A stretch of DNA of 11,182 bases from Bacteroidota bacterium (GTDB taxonomy: Bacteria; Bacteroidota; Ignavibacteria; Ignavibacteriales; Ignavibacteriaceae), in contig JAJYIL010000052.1 of the NCBI GenBank assembly GCA_021790055.1, positions 1 through 11,182 of the forward strand, written 5' to 3'. Both the position numbers and the translations under genes were made by a program. The notes below the pieces were generated by a model that saw nothing but the letters and a program-made list of their open reading frames with translations, made no database searches and was not told the DNA's origin. Shown in pieces: positions 1 through 6,727 of the stretch (within the stretch, counting starts at the first letter, position 1; each line of letters begins with the position of its first letter).

Positions 1-821
1 ATCGTCGTGTCGATTGTTGCAAATGCATTTACCTCAGACTTTGTAAGCGGTACCGGACGAAGAGTTTTCATTTTCCCGGATGAAAGTAATTCGGATGGAG
101 AGGCAATTGAATCCAAATTCCTATCGTTGTAGATTTCTAAAGAAAAATTATCCGCAGCGGCAGTCCCTTTGTTCTTAACATATGCTGTTATAATAATCTG
201 CTCATTCAATTTAGGATTAACCGGCGCAATTTCAATGGATGACAACAGCAAATCAAAGACCAATGGTGAAACTGAATTAGCACCGCCGGGAGTTCCGTTA
301 TGTATCCTACAGTTTTCCCAGTTGCTTGATGAATTATTATTCGAAAGCAAAATCTTTTCATCCGAAAATCCTGCTTTGTTGTTTGCCGTATAAGTGAAGA
401 CATCAATAGTATCGTCTTTCGTATTAAGCAAAACGAGCTGACGGCTTGTAGTATTTGCCATTCCCGAAGAACCGAATGCATTGTCGGAAATCTTAAGCAA
501 TAAAGCGGAAGATGGAATCCGATCTTTATAAATTCCATTCTCGAAATCGTAATCTCCCTCAAAGATAACTGCGAAAGAAAGTGGCGGCAGCACAGTTCCA
601 TATCCCGCCGAGGTTATGATATCCGGCGAAGAGATATAGTATTTTATTTTGTAGCCGCTTAAGTCTATACTTTCCGTGGAGGATAAATTATAAATCTCCA
701 CAAATTCATTGCTACCCGTTTCCGGATAGAACATAACCTCGCTGAAAGTCAACAATGAATTTGACTTGGAGTAAAGAAAACACGTAGAGAAAAGAAAAAA
801 CAAAGGAATTATTTTTTTCAT
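1..821 (-). CDS. Secreted lamin-tail-domain and CARDB protein, N-terminal part (C-terminus beyond the left edge)
   Basis: The reading frame is open from the ATG at 821-819 to the left edge, giving 273 residues with no stop, so only the N-terminus is present. Residues 1-20 form a signal peptide: MKK, a hydrophobic core IIPLFFLFSTCFLY, then polar residues. C14 lacks a proper lipobox, so a lipoprotein is unlikely. Residues about 23-185 fit a lamin-tail domain (LTD): an opening FSEVMFYPETGSNEFVEIYN, an LSGYKI strand, and the typical closing NWENCRIHNGTPGGANS. From about residue 188 a CARDB-like Ig fold begins (DLLLSSIEIAPVNPKLNEQ, then VKNKGTAAADNFSLEIYND). LTD proteins of this kind are exported, often large and multidomain, and may bind surfaces or assist exonucleases or adhesion; the function here is unknown. 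A purine-rich AGGGGGAAA lies just upstream of the ATG and supports this start. The missing C-terminus may carry further Ig repeats or a type IX sorting domain. Confidence 0.8.
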   Translation of the reverse strand, partial: MKKIIPLFFLFSTCFLYSKSNSLLTFSEVMFYPETGSNEFVEIYNLSSTESIDLSGYKIKYYISSPDIITSAGYGTVLPPLSFAVIFEGDYDFENGIYKDRIPSSALLLKISDNAFGSSGMANTTSRQLVLLNTKDDTIDVFTYTANNKAGFSDEKILLSNNNSSSNWENCRIHNGTPGGANSVSPLVFDLLLSSIEIAPVNPKLNEQIIITAYVKNKGTAAADNFSLEIYNDRNLDSIASPSELLSSGKMKTLRPVPLTKSEVNAFATIDTT

Positions 822-876
822 AATGTTTCCCCCTTTGCGATTAAAATATAACGATAAATTATCTAACTTAAAAAGA

Positions 877-888
877 TTTCCCGGGAAA
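877..888. promoter_or_regulatory. Perfect 12-bp palindrome upstream of the LTD gene
   Basis: TTTCCCGGGAAA reads identically on both strands and sits 56 bp upstream of the LTD start codon, inside otherwise very AT-rich DNA. The G+C core stands out against its surroundings. It could be an operator for a dimeric regulator. A chance palindrome cannot be excluded because no second copy was seen in the window. Confidence 0.3.
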
Positions 889-959
889 AATATTTTTAAA
901 AAACCGAAATAAATTAACCATCTTATTACTCCTGCTAAAAGTATTTTGGAATTTAACTA

Positions 960-1041
960 ATTGAATATTGACAGTTGAAAATTGAGCATTTAACATTCAC
1001 TTTCAATATTCAATCTTCAAAGCTCTCCGCTCAATTTTCAA
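960..1041. repeat. Interleaved inverted-repeat cluster (TTGAAWATTGA family)
   Basis: Four arms of one motif occur in an 82-bp stretch. Arm A (960-971, ATTGAATATTGA) is the exact reverse complement of A' (1003-1014). Arm B (975-987, TTGAAAATTGAGC) is the exact reverse complement of B' (1029-1041). The order A-B-A'-B' is crossed, so the two perfect stems are mutually exclusive unless a pseudoknot forms. A and B are themselves near-copies of each other. The element lies 12 bp past the SDR stop codon on the SDR's coding strand, so it may act as a transcript end or stabiliser, or be a dispersed intergenic repeat family. Confidence 0.6.
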
Positions 1042-1052
1042 TAGCAGTTTAA

Positions 1053-1808
1053 TTATATACTTCCGGCTATTTTCTCGAAAAGAAAATTAGGCATTATCTT
1101 TAGAATTTTTGCGCCTAATGCTGTTTGTAACGGAAACTGTATAATCCTTTTTCCCTTTTCAATTCCATTTATAATGATTGATGCGGCTCTGTCTACTTTC
1201 ATAAGGAAAGGCATTTGAAATTCATTTTTGTCATTCATCGGAGTTTTTACAAAGCCGAGCTTAACGGTTATTACTTTTACGTTGTACTTTTTCAATTCTA
1301 TTCTCAGGCTCTCAAGTATAAGCGTAACCGCCGCTTTGCTTGCGCAGTAAGAGCCGCTCTTCGGAAATCCTCTTCCGTCCGCCAAGCTGGATATGCCGAC
1401 GATCATTCCGCCTTTCTGCTTAATAAAATCGGGAAGCAAAGCTTCGATACAATAAACCATTCCAAGTAAGTTAACATCGAAAGTCTGACGTATGAGTTCG
1501 GAATTAAATTCTTCGACCGGGAATCTTTTACTAATTCCTGAATTAAGAATAGCCGCATCTATTTTGCCGAAAAAACTTTTCGCTTGACCAACCGCGTCGG
1601 TCACTTCACTGCTGCGGGTAACATCGCACCTGATAGATATTATTTTATTTTTTGAGGTTGAAAGCTCGTATGCCAACTTATCAGTAATATCCGTCTTGCG
1701 GTTAAGTAGAGCCAAGTTGCATCCTTTAACAGCAAGCTGTTGGGCAAGCGCCAAGCCAATGCCGCTTGAAGCGCCGGTGAGTAAAATATTTTTCCCTTCC
1801 AGGTTCAT
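1053..1808 (-). CDS. Short-chain dehydrogenase/reductase (classical SDR)
   Basis: This 251-residue protein is a full-length classical SDR, an NAD(P)(H)-dependent oxidoreductase with a Rossmann fold. The cofactor loop TGASSGIG is at residues 11-18. An Arg at 37 after the second strand (LLNRK) suggests NADPH preference, and CDVT at 61-64 contacts the adenine. NSG at 89-91 replaces the usual NAG, and N113 is the structural Asn. The catalytic triad is S141, Y154 and K158 (YCASK). The usual PG before the TPM segment is LG here (KLGFVKTPM, 183-191), a mild variant. The C-terminus, hydrophobic and basic, resembles DltE/YqjQ-like SDRs that may associate with membranes. Substrate cannot be read from the sequence. 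The gene stands alone, divergent from the DUF3109-rpoN group. Confidence 0.9.
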   Translation of the reverse strand: MNLEGKNILLTGASSGIGLALAQQLAVKGCNLALLNRKTDITDKLAYELSTSKNKIISIRCDVTRSSEVTDAVGQAKSFFGKIDAAILNSGISKRFPVEEFNSELIRQTFDVNLLGMVYCIEALLPDFIKQKGGMIVGISSLADGRGFPKSGSYCASKAAVTLILESLRIELKKYNVKVITVKLGFVKTPMNDKNEFQMPFLMKVDRAASIIINGIEKGKRIIQFPLQTALGAKILKIMPNFLFEKIAGSI

Positions 1809-1834
1809 AAAAATAATTTAATTTAAAGCGTATG

Positions 1835-1867
1835 CAAATATAATTTTATTTTTAGCCGGGATACAAA
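1835..1867 (-). promoter_or_regulatory. Candidate Bacteroidota-type promoter of the SDR gene
   Basis: On the minus strand TATATTTG (1842-1835) matches the Bacteroidota -7 consensus TAnnTTTG exactly. TTTG (1867-1864) lies 21 nt further upstream, close to the expected -33 position. The -7 box is 27 nt before the SDR ATG. The region is AT-rich, so a chance match is possible. Use of this promoter type outside Bacteroidota proper is less certain. Confidence 0.4.
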
Positions 1868-1936
1868 AGTTTCAGGGCTTCTTTAAATTTTTCTATTAGA
1901 GAACAAATTATTATCTTTTCATCAAAAATTATTCCA

Positions 1937-2521
1937 ATGTTTGTCAATAATTTTATTAAAATTGAAGATGTAATAATCCGTCAGGAAATAGCCGAGACGA
2001 AATTTGCTTGCGATTTGAAAAAATGTAAAGGCGCATGCTGCACGCTTGAAAGCCCGTATGGCGCACCGCTCGTTAAAGAAGAGATTGGTGAAATGGAAAA
2101 AATACTGGAAGCCGTGAAACAGTATCTTCCAGATAAGCATTTAGAGGTTATAGAGGAGGAAGGCTTTTACGAAGACAAGGATGGCGAGCTTGTTACAAGG
2201 AGTGTGGACAACAAAGCGTGCGTATTTGTATATTTCGAGCGCGGAATTGCAAAGTGTGGAATTGAACGCGCATTCAACGACGGAAAAATTAATTTTAGGA
2301 AGCCTATTTCATGTCACCTTTTCCCGATTCGCGTTTCGAAATTCGGAGGTGACGTTTTGAGATTTGAAAAATTTACAGAATGTTCTACTGCGCTTGAGAA
2401 CGGCGCAAAGAACAACATAGACTTAGTTGACTTTTGTAAAGATTCGCTAATAAGATTATTTGGTAAAATATGGTATTCAAAATTGAAGGAAAACATCGGG
2501 AAGGAAAATGTTAACACTTAG
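1937..2521 (+). CDS. DUF3109 family cysteine-cluster protein (YkgJ-related)
   Basis: This 194-residue protein carries a cysteine arrangement typical of the DUF3109/YkgJ zinc- or iron-binding families. FACDLKKCKGACC at residues 23-35 gives C25, C30, C34 and C35; it is followed by GAPL at 42-45, C95, C107, KPISCHLFPIRV at 122-133 (C126), C149 and C167. The paired CC and the CHLFP segment suggest a bound metal or Fe-S cluster. The biochemical role of the family is unknown to me. No signal peptide or membrane segment is seen, so it is probably cytoplasmic. The start is placed at the first ATG after an AT-rich leader; no clear Shine-Dalgarno precedes it. Its last 14 nt overlap rpoN, indicating translational coupling and an operon. 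Confidence 0.85.
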   Translation: MFVNNFIKIEDVIIRQEIAETKFACDLKKCKGACCTLESPYGAPLVKEEIGEMEKILEAVKQYLPDKHLEVIEEEGFYEDKDGELVTRSVDNKACVFVYFERGIAKCGIERAFNDGKINFRKPISCHLFPIRVSKFGGDVLRFEKFTECSTALENGAKNNIDLVDFCKDSLIRLFGKIWYSKLKENIGKENVNT

Positions 2522-3968
2522 TCAGAAACTTACACAGCAGCAGAAGCTTTCACCGCAGCAGATACAGTATCAAAAGCTTTTACAGTTAAATACTATCGCT
2601 CTTGAGCAAAGAATAAAGAACGAGCTTGAACTTAACCCCATACTTGAAGAAGTAATGGAAGATGAAATCGATATGTCAATTGAGGTTGACGGTAAAGATA
2701 GCTCCGAGGAAAGTGAAGTTGAAGAAGAATTTGAAAGCAACGAAAAGGATGAGTTCGAGCTTGAGGATTTTATGAACGATACCGATTTCGAGTCCGATAG
2801 GCTGAACCGTAGTAAGGACGACGAAATTTACCAGCCGCTTGCACCTGCAAAAGAAAGCTTAAGCGAACACCTGAGAGAGCAGCTAAGCATGCTAAATCTT
2901 GACGATAAGTTTTATATGCTCGGCGAAGAAATCATAGGCAACCTTGATGCCGACGGCTACTTGAAAGGGAACCTGCCGGATATTTTGAAAGAGCTGGAAA
3001 TGTTTGAGCACGTTGAAATATCGCTGGAAGATGCTGAGGCGTTGTTGAAAAAAATTCAAACCTTCGACCCTATCGGTATTGCGTGCCGCAGCCTTCAGGA
3101 ATGCCTGCTTGTGCAGCTAAGGAATTTATCCTTCGACCCTTATTATTCTTACCTTGCCGAAGAGCTGCTTGAAAAATATTTTACGGACTTTACGCAGAAG
3201 CGATACGATGTCATTAAGCAGAAAATGAACCTTACCGATGAGGGCTTAAAGGCTACTATTGAGCTTATACAAAGCTTGAATCCGAAGCCCGGCGAAGGCA
3301 ACATTGAATCTGTCGAAATGAACCAGATTACGCCTGACTTTATTGTGGAGAAGATTGAGGATTCATTTGTAATTACTTTAAACGACCGGAGTGTCCCGTC
3401 GGTAACCTTGAGTAAAACTTATCTCGAGATGATTGAGCAAAACAAGAAAGGGAGAAAGTCTTCGCCGCGGGAAAAAAATACTTATAAGTTCCTCCGAGAA
3501 AAATTTGAGTCGGCAAAGTGGTTCATTGCCTGCATCCAGCAAAGGCGCGAAACCTTGATGAAAATAATGCAGGCAATAGTTGAAAAGCAGTACGAGTTCT
3601 TTGAGAAAGGCGCAAAGTTTTTGAAGCCGATGATCTACAAGGATATTGCCGACGAAATCAACATGGACATTTCAACAATCAGCCGCGTTGTAAACGGCAA
3701 GTACGTTCAAAGTCCGATGGGCATACATGAACTGAAATACTTTTTCAGCGAAGGATTAAGCACGGACTCGGGTGAAGAAGTTTCCAACAAGCACATCAAG
3801 GAGCGCTTGAAAGAAATAATCGGTTCCGAAGACAAGAACTCACCGTTCAGCGACGACAGGCTTGCCGAAATGCTGAACGAAGAAGGAATACACATAGCAA
3901 GAAGAACCGTGGCAAAATACAGAGAACAGCTTAGACTGCCGATTGCCAGGCTTCGCCGGGAACTATGA
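2508..3968 (+). CDS. rpoN: RNA polymerase sigma-54 factor RpoN
   Basis: This 486-residue protein is a complete sigma-54. Region I (about 1-48) is Gln/Leu-rich (LSQKLTQQQKLSPQQIQYQKLL) and ends in the typical LELNPILEE; it contacts activators and holds the polymerase closed. Region II (about 49-108) is a strongly acidic linker rich in Glu and Asp. The core-binding domain spans about 115-340 and includes FDPIGIACRSLQECL at 186-200. The helix-turn-helix (about 376-400, IADEINMDISTISRVVNGKY) reads the -12 element. The RpoN box ARRTVAKYR is intact at 464-472 and recognises the -24 GG. AAGG lies 4 nt before the ATG. The gene overlaps its upstream neighbour by 14 nt and its downstream neighbour by 4 nt. 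It must work with AAA+ activators such as the one encoded at 6728-9199. Confidence 0.98.
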   Translation: MLTLSQKLTQQQKLSPQQIQYQKLLQLNTIALEQRIKNELELNPILEEVMEDEIDMSIEVDGKDSSEESEVEEEFESNEKDEFELEDFMNDTDFESDRLNRSKDDEIYQPLAPAKESLSEHLREQLSMLNLDDKFYMLGEEIIGNLDADGYLKGNLPDILKELEMFEHVEISLEDAEALLKKIQTFDPIGIACRSLQECLLVQLRNLSFDPYYSYLAEELLEKYFTDFTQKRYDVIKQKMNLTDEGLKATIELIQSLNPKPGEGNIESVEMNQITPDFIVEKIEDSFVITLNDRSVPSVTLSKTYLEMIEQNKKGRKSSPREKNTYKFLREKFESAKWFIACIQQRRETLMKIMQAIVEKQYEFFEKGAKFLKPMIYKDIADEINMDISTISRVVNGKYVQSPMGIHELKYFFSEGLSTDSGEEVSNKHIKERLKEIIGSEDKNSPFSDDRLAEMLNEEGIHIARRTVAKYREQLRLPIARLRREL

Positions 3969-4600
3969 TACGCAATGCTGCCGATGTTTTAATTATACTT
4001 TTTAGTTTTGCCGCATTTGCTTTCTTTCATTCTTTTCTTGCAACAAACAAGGTTAAAAAATTTTTATGCGCGCGGTATGGAAATTTAATCGCTTTTTACC
4101 GCTCCATTTATATTGCAGTTTCACTTATAACTTTTTATCTATTCTACGACTCGGTGCCTCACCCGATGTTAATTGTTTATGATCTCCGTTATCCGTTCGA
4201 TTTCCTGGTGTTGATTCCCCAGTTCCTCAGCCTGGCTGGTTTATTATGGACGTTAAAATATTTTGATGTCCGGGAATTTCTCGGTATTAATCAGATATTC
4301 CGGTGGTTCAATAAAGAATATGACTGCAAAGAACTCGATGAAAAGCTTACGCTTCATGTCAAGGGCCCGTATAAAATTTGCCGTCATCCTGTTTATCTAT
4401 TTTCCATTTTATTTTTGGCTTTTAGATCAGAAATGGATTTATTCTATTTAACATTGCTGATTGTGGTGATTGCTTATTTTTACGCGGGTTCTTTTTATGA
4501 AGAAAAAAAGCTGGTTGAAAAATTCGGCGAGGAATATTTAACTTATCAGAAAACAGTACCTAGAATTATTCCAATTATGAATTCGAGATCAAGACCATGA
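3965..4600 (+). CDS. Membrane methyltransferase of the isoprenylcysteine methyltransferase/NnrU-like superfamily
   Basis: This 211-residue integral membrane protein has hydrophobic segments at about 6-22, 42-62, 78-98, 145-153 and 158-176. The signature GPYKICRHPVY (134-144), the EE at 179-180, FGEEYLTY (187-194) and VPRIIP (198-203) form the SAM-binding C-terminal motif shared by isoprenylcysteine carboxyl methyltransferases, PEMT-like enzymes and NnrU/MddA-like proteins. The N-terminal FHSFLA with H22 fits the NnrU/MddA-like branch better than true ICMT. The substrate is not readable; a lipid, a thiol or a protein cysteine are all possible. The ATG overlaps the rpoN stop in an ATGA tetranucleotide, so the two are translationally coupled. 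No obvious functional link to sigma-54 is known to me. Confidence 0.75.
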   Translation: MIRNAADVLIILFSFAAFAFFHSFLATNKVKKFLCARYGNLIAFYRSIYIAVSLITFYLFYDSVPHPMLIVYDLRYPFDFLVLIPQFLSLAGLLWTLKYFDVREFLGINQIFRWFNKEYDCKELDEKLTLHVKGPYKICRHPVYLFSILFLAFRSEMDLFYLTLLIVVIAYFYAGSFYEEKKLVEKFGEEYLTYQKTVPRIIPIMNSRSRP

Positions 4601-4687
4601 AATATTCAAAAAAAGTTGTACTTTAACACATAAAAAATTTCCTTTTAATTTAATACGGATTTTTCACTGTAATCTTAGTCAATATTA

Positions 4688-4716
4688 TTGCAAGTGTGGG
4701 TAATAACCCTTATAAA
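4688..4716 (+). promoter_or_regulatory. Candidate promoter of the hslVU operon
   Basis: TTGCAA (4688-4693), a 17-nt spacer and TATAAA (4711-4716) resemble a sigma-70-type promoter about 65 nt before hslV. The spacer contains GGGTAATAACCC (4698-4709), a 4-bp inverted repeat with a 4-nt loop that could be an operator. No sigma-54 element and no CIRCE-type heat-shock operator were found in this 180-bp gap. The match is modest and the region is AT-rich. Confidence 0.35.
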
Positions 4717-4780
4717 AATTACGATAATACAAATTATGTCTTTAAATTTAAAACAGCGTTTGAAAGTTTGGAGTTGAGTA

Positions 4781-5317
4781 ATGGAAACTAAAATGCATGC
4801 TACTACAATTATCGGAATAGTGCACAACGGAAAATCTGCCATAGGCGGAGACGGACAGGTTACGCTTGGAAACACGGTGATGAAACATAATGCTCTTAAG
4901 ATAAGAAAGCTTGCCGGCGGAAAGGTGTTATGCGGCTTTGCCGGAGCCTCTGCAGATGCATTTACATTGATGGAAAGGTTTGAAGACAAGCTTGAGCAGT
5001 ACAAAAACAACATTAGCCGTGCTGCCGTTGAGCTTGCTAAGGATTGGCGCACAGACAAATATCTCCGTAAGCTTGAGGCTATGCTTGCCGTAATAACAAG
5101 CGATAAAGCAATGATTATTTCGGGCAACGGCGATGTAATTGAACCTGACGACCAAATAGTGGCAATAGGCTCCGGCGGAATGTATGCCCTTGCAGCAGCA
5201 AGAATGCTGAAGAAGTACAGCAGCCTTTCCGCAAAAGAAATTGTTGAGGAAGCTTTGAGGACAGCCTCGGAAATTTGTATTTACACAAACGATAAAATTA
5301 ATGTGGAAGTCATCTAA
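4781..5317 (+). CDS. hslV: ATP-dependent protease proteolytic subunit HslV
   Basis: HslV is the N-terminal-nucleophile threonine peptidase that assembles as two stacked hexamers and degrades proteins fed by HslU in the cytoplasm. The 178-residue product aligns through GDGQVTLGNTVMKHN (23-37), CGFAGASADAFTL (51-63), KLEAML (97-102) and GSGG (130-133). The nucleophile is expected to be T8 in HATTI, corresponding to Thr1 of the mature enzyme; D24 and K40 occupy the expected active-site positions. The Thr is preceded by seven residues (METKMHA), so processing must remove more than the initiator Met. A second ATG at 4793 would give a shorter MHA leader. GGAG at 4770-4773, 7 nt before the ATG at 4781, favours the longer form. 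hslU follows directly. Confidence 0.97.
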   Translation: METKMHATTIIGIVHNGKSAIGGDGQVTLGNTVMKHNALKIRKLAGGKVLCGFAGASADAFTLMERFEDKLEQYKNNISRAAVELAKDWRTDKYLRKLEAMLAVITSDKAMIISGNGDVIEPDDQIVAIGSGGMYALAAARMLKKYSSLSAKEIVEEALRTASEICIYTNDKINVEVI

Positions 5318-5324
5318 AAAAAAT

Positions 5325-6704
5325 ATGAAGAATAAAACAAGAAAAAATTTTACACCTACTCAAATAGTAAATGAGCTTGATAAATATATAATTGGTCAAA
5401 CGGAAGCAAAGAGGGCAGTTGCAATAGCATTGCGGAACCGCTGGAGGAGACAGCAGGTCCCCGATCAATTAAGAGAAGAAATTTTGCCGAACAATATTAT
5501 ATTAATAGGTCCCACCGGCGTGGGCAAAACTGAGATTGCAAGAAGGCTTGCAAAGCTTGCCGATGCGCCTTTCGTAAAGGTTGAGGCATCAAAATATACA
5601 GAGGTTGGCTACGTTGGCAGGGATGTTGAGTCTATGATTCGCGACCTGACCGATTATGCTGTTAACATGATTAAGTCCGAAAAGACTCAGGAAGTTCAGG
5701 CAAGAGCTGAAGAGCTGGCTGAAGAAAAAATTCTTGACTTGCTTATTCCGCCTATCAAAAAAACGGCAAACCATACTAACCAGCAAACCGAAGGCGAAGT
5801 AAATAACGAAGCCTACCAGAACCAAAAAACACGTGAGTGGATGAGAGAAAAGCTCAAAACCGGAGAGCTTGATGAAAAAATGATAGAGTTCGATGCAAAC
5901 GCTCAAAACGCTATCGGGATGCAGGTGCTTGGTCCATTCGGCTTTGATGACCTTGGCATAAATTTCCAGGAAATAATGGGCAACCTAATGCCGAAAAAGA
6001 AGAAAAAAAGAAAGACGAAAATTTTGGAGGCAAGAACAATTATTGCACAGGAAGAAGCCCAGAAGCTCATCGATATGGATGCCGTCCAGAAGGAAGCAAT
6101 TGAGCGCGTTCAGGAATCCGGTATTGTATTTATCGACGAGATTGATAAAGTAGCCGGCGGCGGTAAAGGGCAGGGACCTGATGTTTCGCGCGAAGGCGTT
6201 CAGCGAGATCTTCTTCCTATCGTTGAAGGCTCAAATGTAAATACTAAATACGGCGTTGTAAGAACCGATCATGTCCTGTTTATTGCATCAGGCGCATTCC
6301 ATGTTTCCAAGCCTTCGGATTTAATCCCCGAGCTTCAAGGTCGCTTCCCGATTAGGGTTGAACTGAAAAGCCTAACACAGGAAGACTTTGTTAAAATTCT
6401 AACTATGCCTGAGAATGCTTTGCTTAAACAATACAATGCCTTGCTCGAATCCGAAGGAGTTAAGCTGGAATTTACTCCCGATGCAATCAGGGAAGTTGCG
6501 CGTATAGCCTCGGAAGTAAATGAACAGGTTGAAAACATCGGCGCAAGAAGGCTGCATACTATTCTTACTACTTTACTTGACGAAATTCTTTTTGATGCGC
6601 CTGATAAAATTCCATCTGAAAAAGTAAAAATAACGGCGAAGTTTGTAAAGCAGAAATTAGACAACATTGTAAAGAACCGGGACTTGAGTAAATTCATTCT
6701 GTAA
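5325..6704 (+). CDS. hslU: ATP-dependent protease ATPase subunit HslU
   Basis: HslU is the AAA+ unfoldase that recognises and threads substrates into HslV. From the chosen ATG it has 459 residues. Walker A GPTGVGKT is at 62-69, the pore loop GYVGRD at 95-100, and the I domain at about 110-245. Walker B VFIDEID is at 268-274, the arginine-finger segment GRFPIRVEL at 339-347, sensor II GARRL at 406-410, and the HslV-docking tail LSKFIL at 454-459. A lysine-rich run (KKKKKRK, 224-230) in the I domain is unusual. An in-frame ATG at 5301 would add eight residues and overlap hslV by 17 nt. The ATG at 5325 is preferred because family members begin shortly before the FTPTQIVNELDKYIIGQ segment. Neither start has a good Shine-Dalgarno. 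Confidence 0.96.
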   Translation: MKNKTRKNFTPTQIVNELDKYIIGQTEAKRAVAIALRNRWRRQQVPDQLREEILPNNIILIGPTGVGKTEIARRLAKLADAPFVKVEASKYTEVGYVGRDVESMIRDLTDYAVNMIKSEKTQEVQARAEELAEEKILDLLIPPIKKTANHTNQQTEGEVNNEAYQNQKTREWMREKLKTGELDEKMIEFDANAQNAIGMQVLGPFGFDDLGINFQEIMGNLMPKKKKKRKTKILEARTIIAQEEAQKLIDMDAVQKEAIERVQESGIVFIDEIDKVAGGGKGQGPDVSREGVQRDLLPIVEGSNVNTKYGVVRTDHVLFIASGAFHVSKPSDLIPELQGRFPIRVELKSLTQEDFVKILTMPENALLKQYNALLESEGVKLEFTPDAIREVARIASEVNEQVENIGARRLHTILTTLLDEILFDAPDKIPSEKVKITAKFVKQKLDNIVKNRDLSKFIL

Positions 6705-6727
6705 AACTTGAAATTATTCATCAGCCT

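Noticed and set aside
206..601. Open frame of 131 codons on the minus strand
   Set aside because: It is a different frame of the LTD/CARDB gene on the same strand. Its product has no recognisable features, whereas the LTD frame has a signal peptide and domain motifs.
1912..1919. TATCTTTT as a -7 box for the DUF3109-rpoN operon
   Set aside because: The final G of TAnnTTTG is missing and no -33 TTTG lies at the right distance, so the promoter of this operon stays unassigned.
4675..5127. Open frame of 150 codons on the minus strand
   Set aside because: It lies antisense to hslV, whose product is unmistakable; the antisense protein is low-complexity and has no family features.
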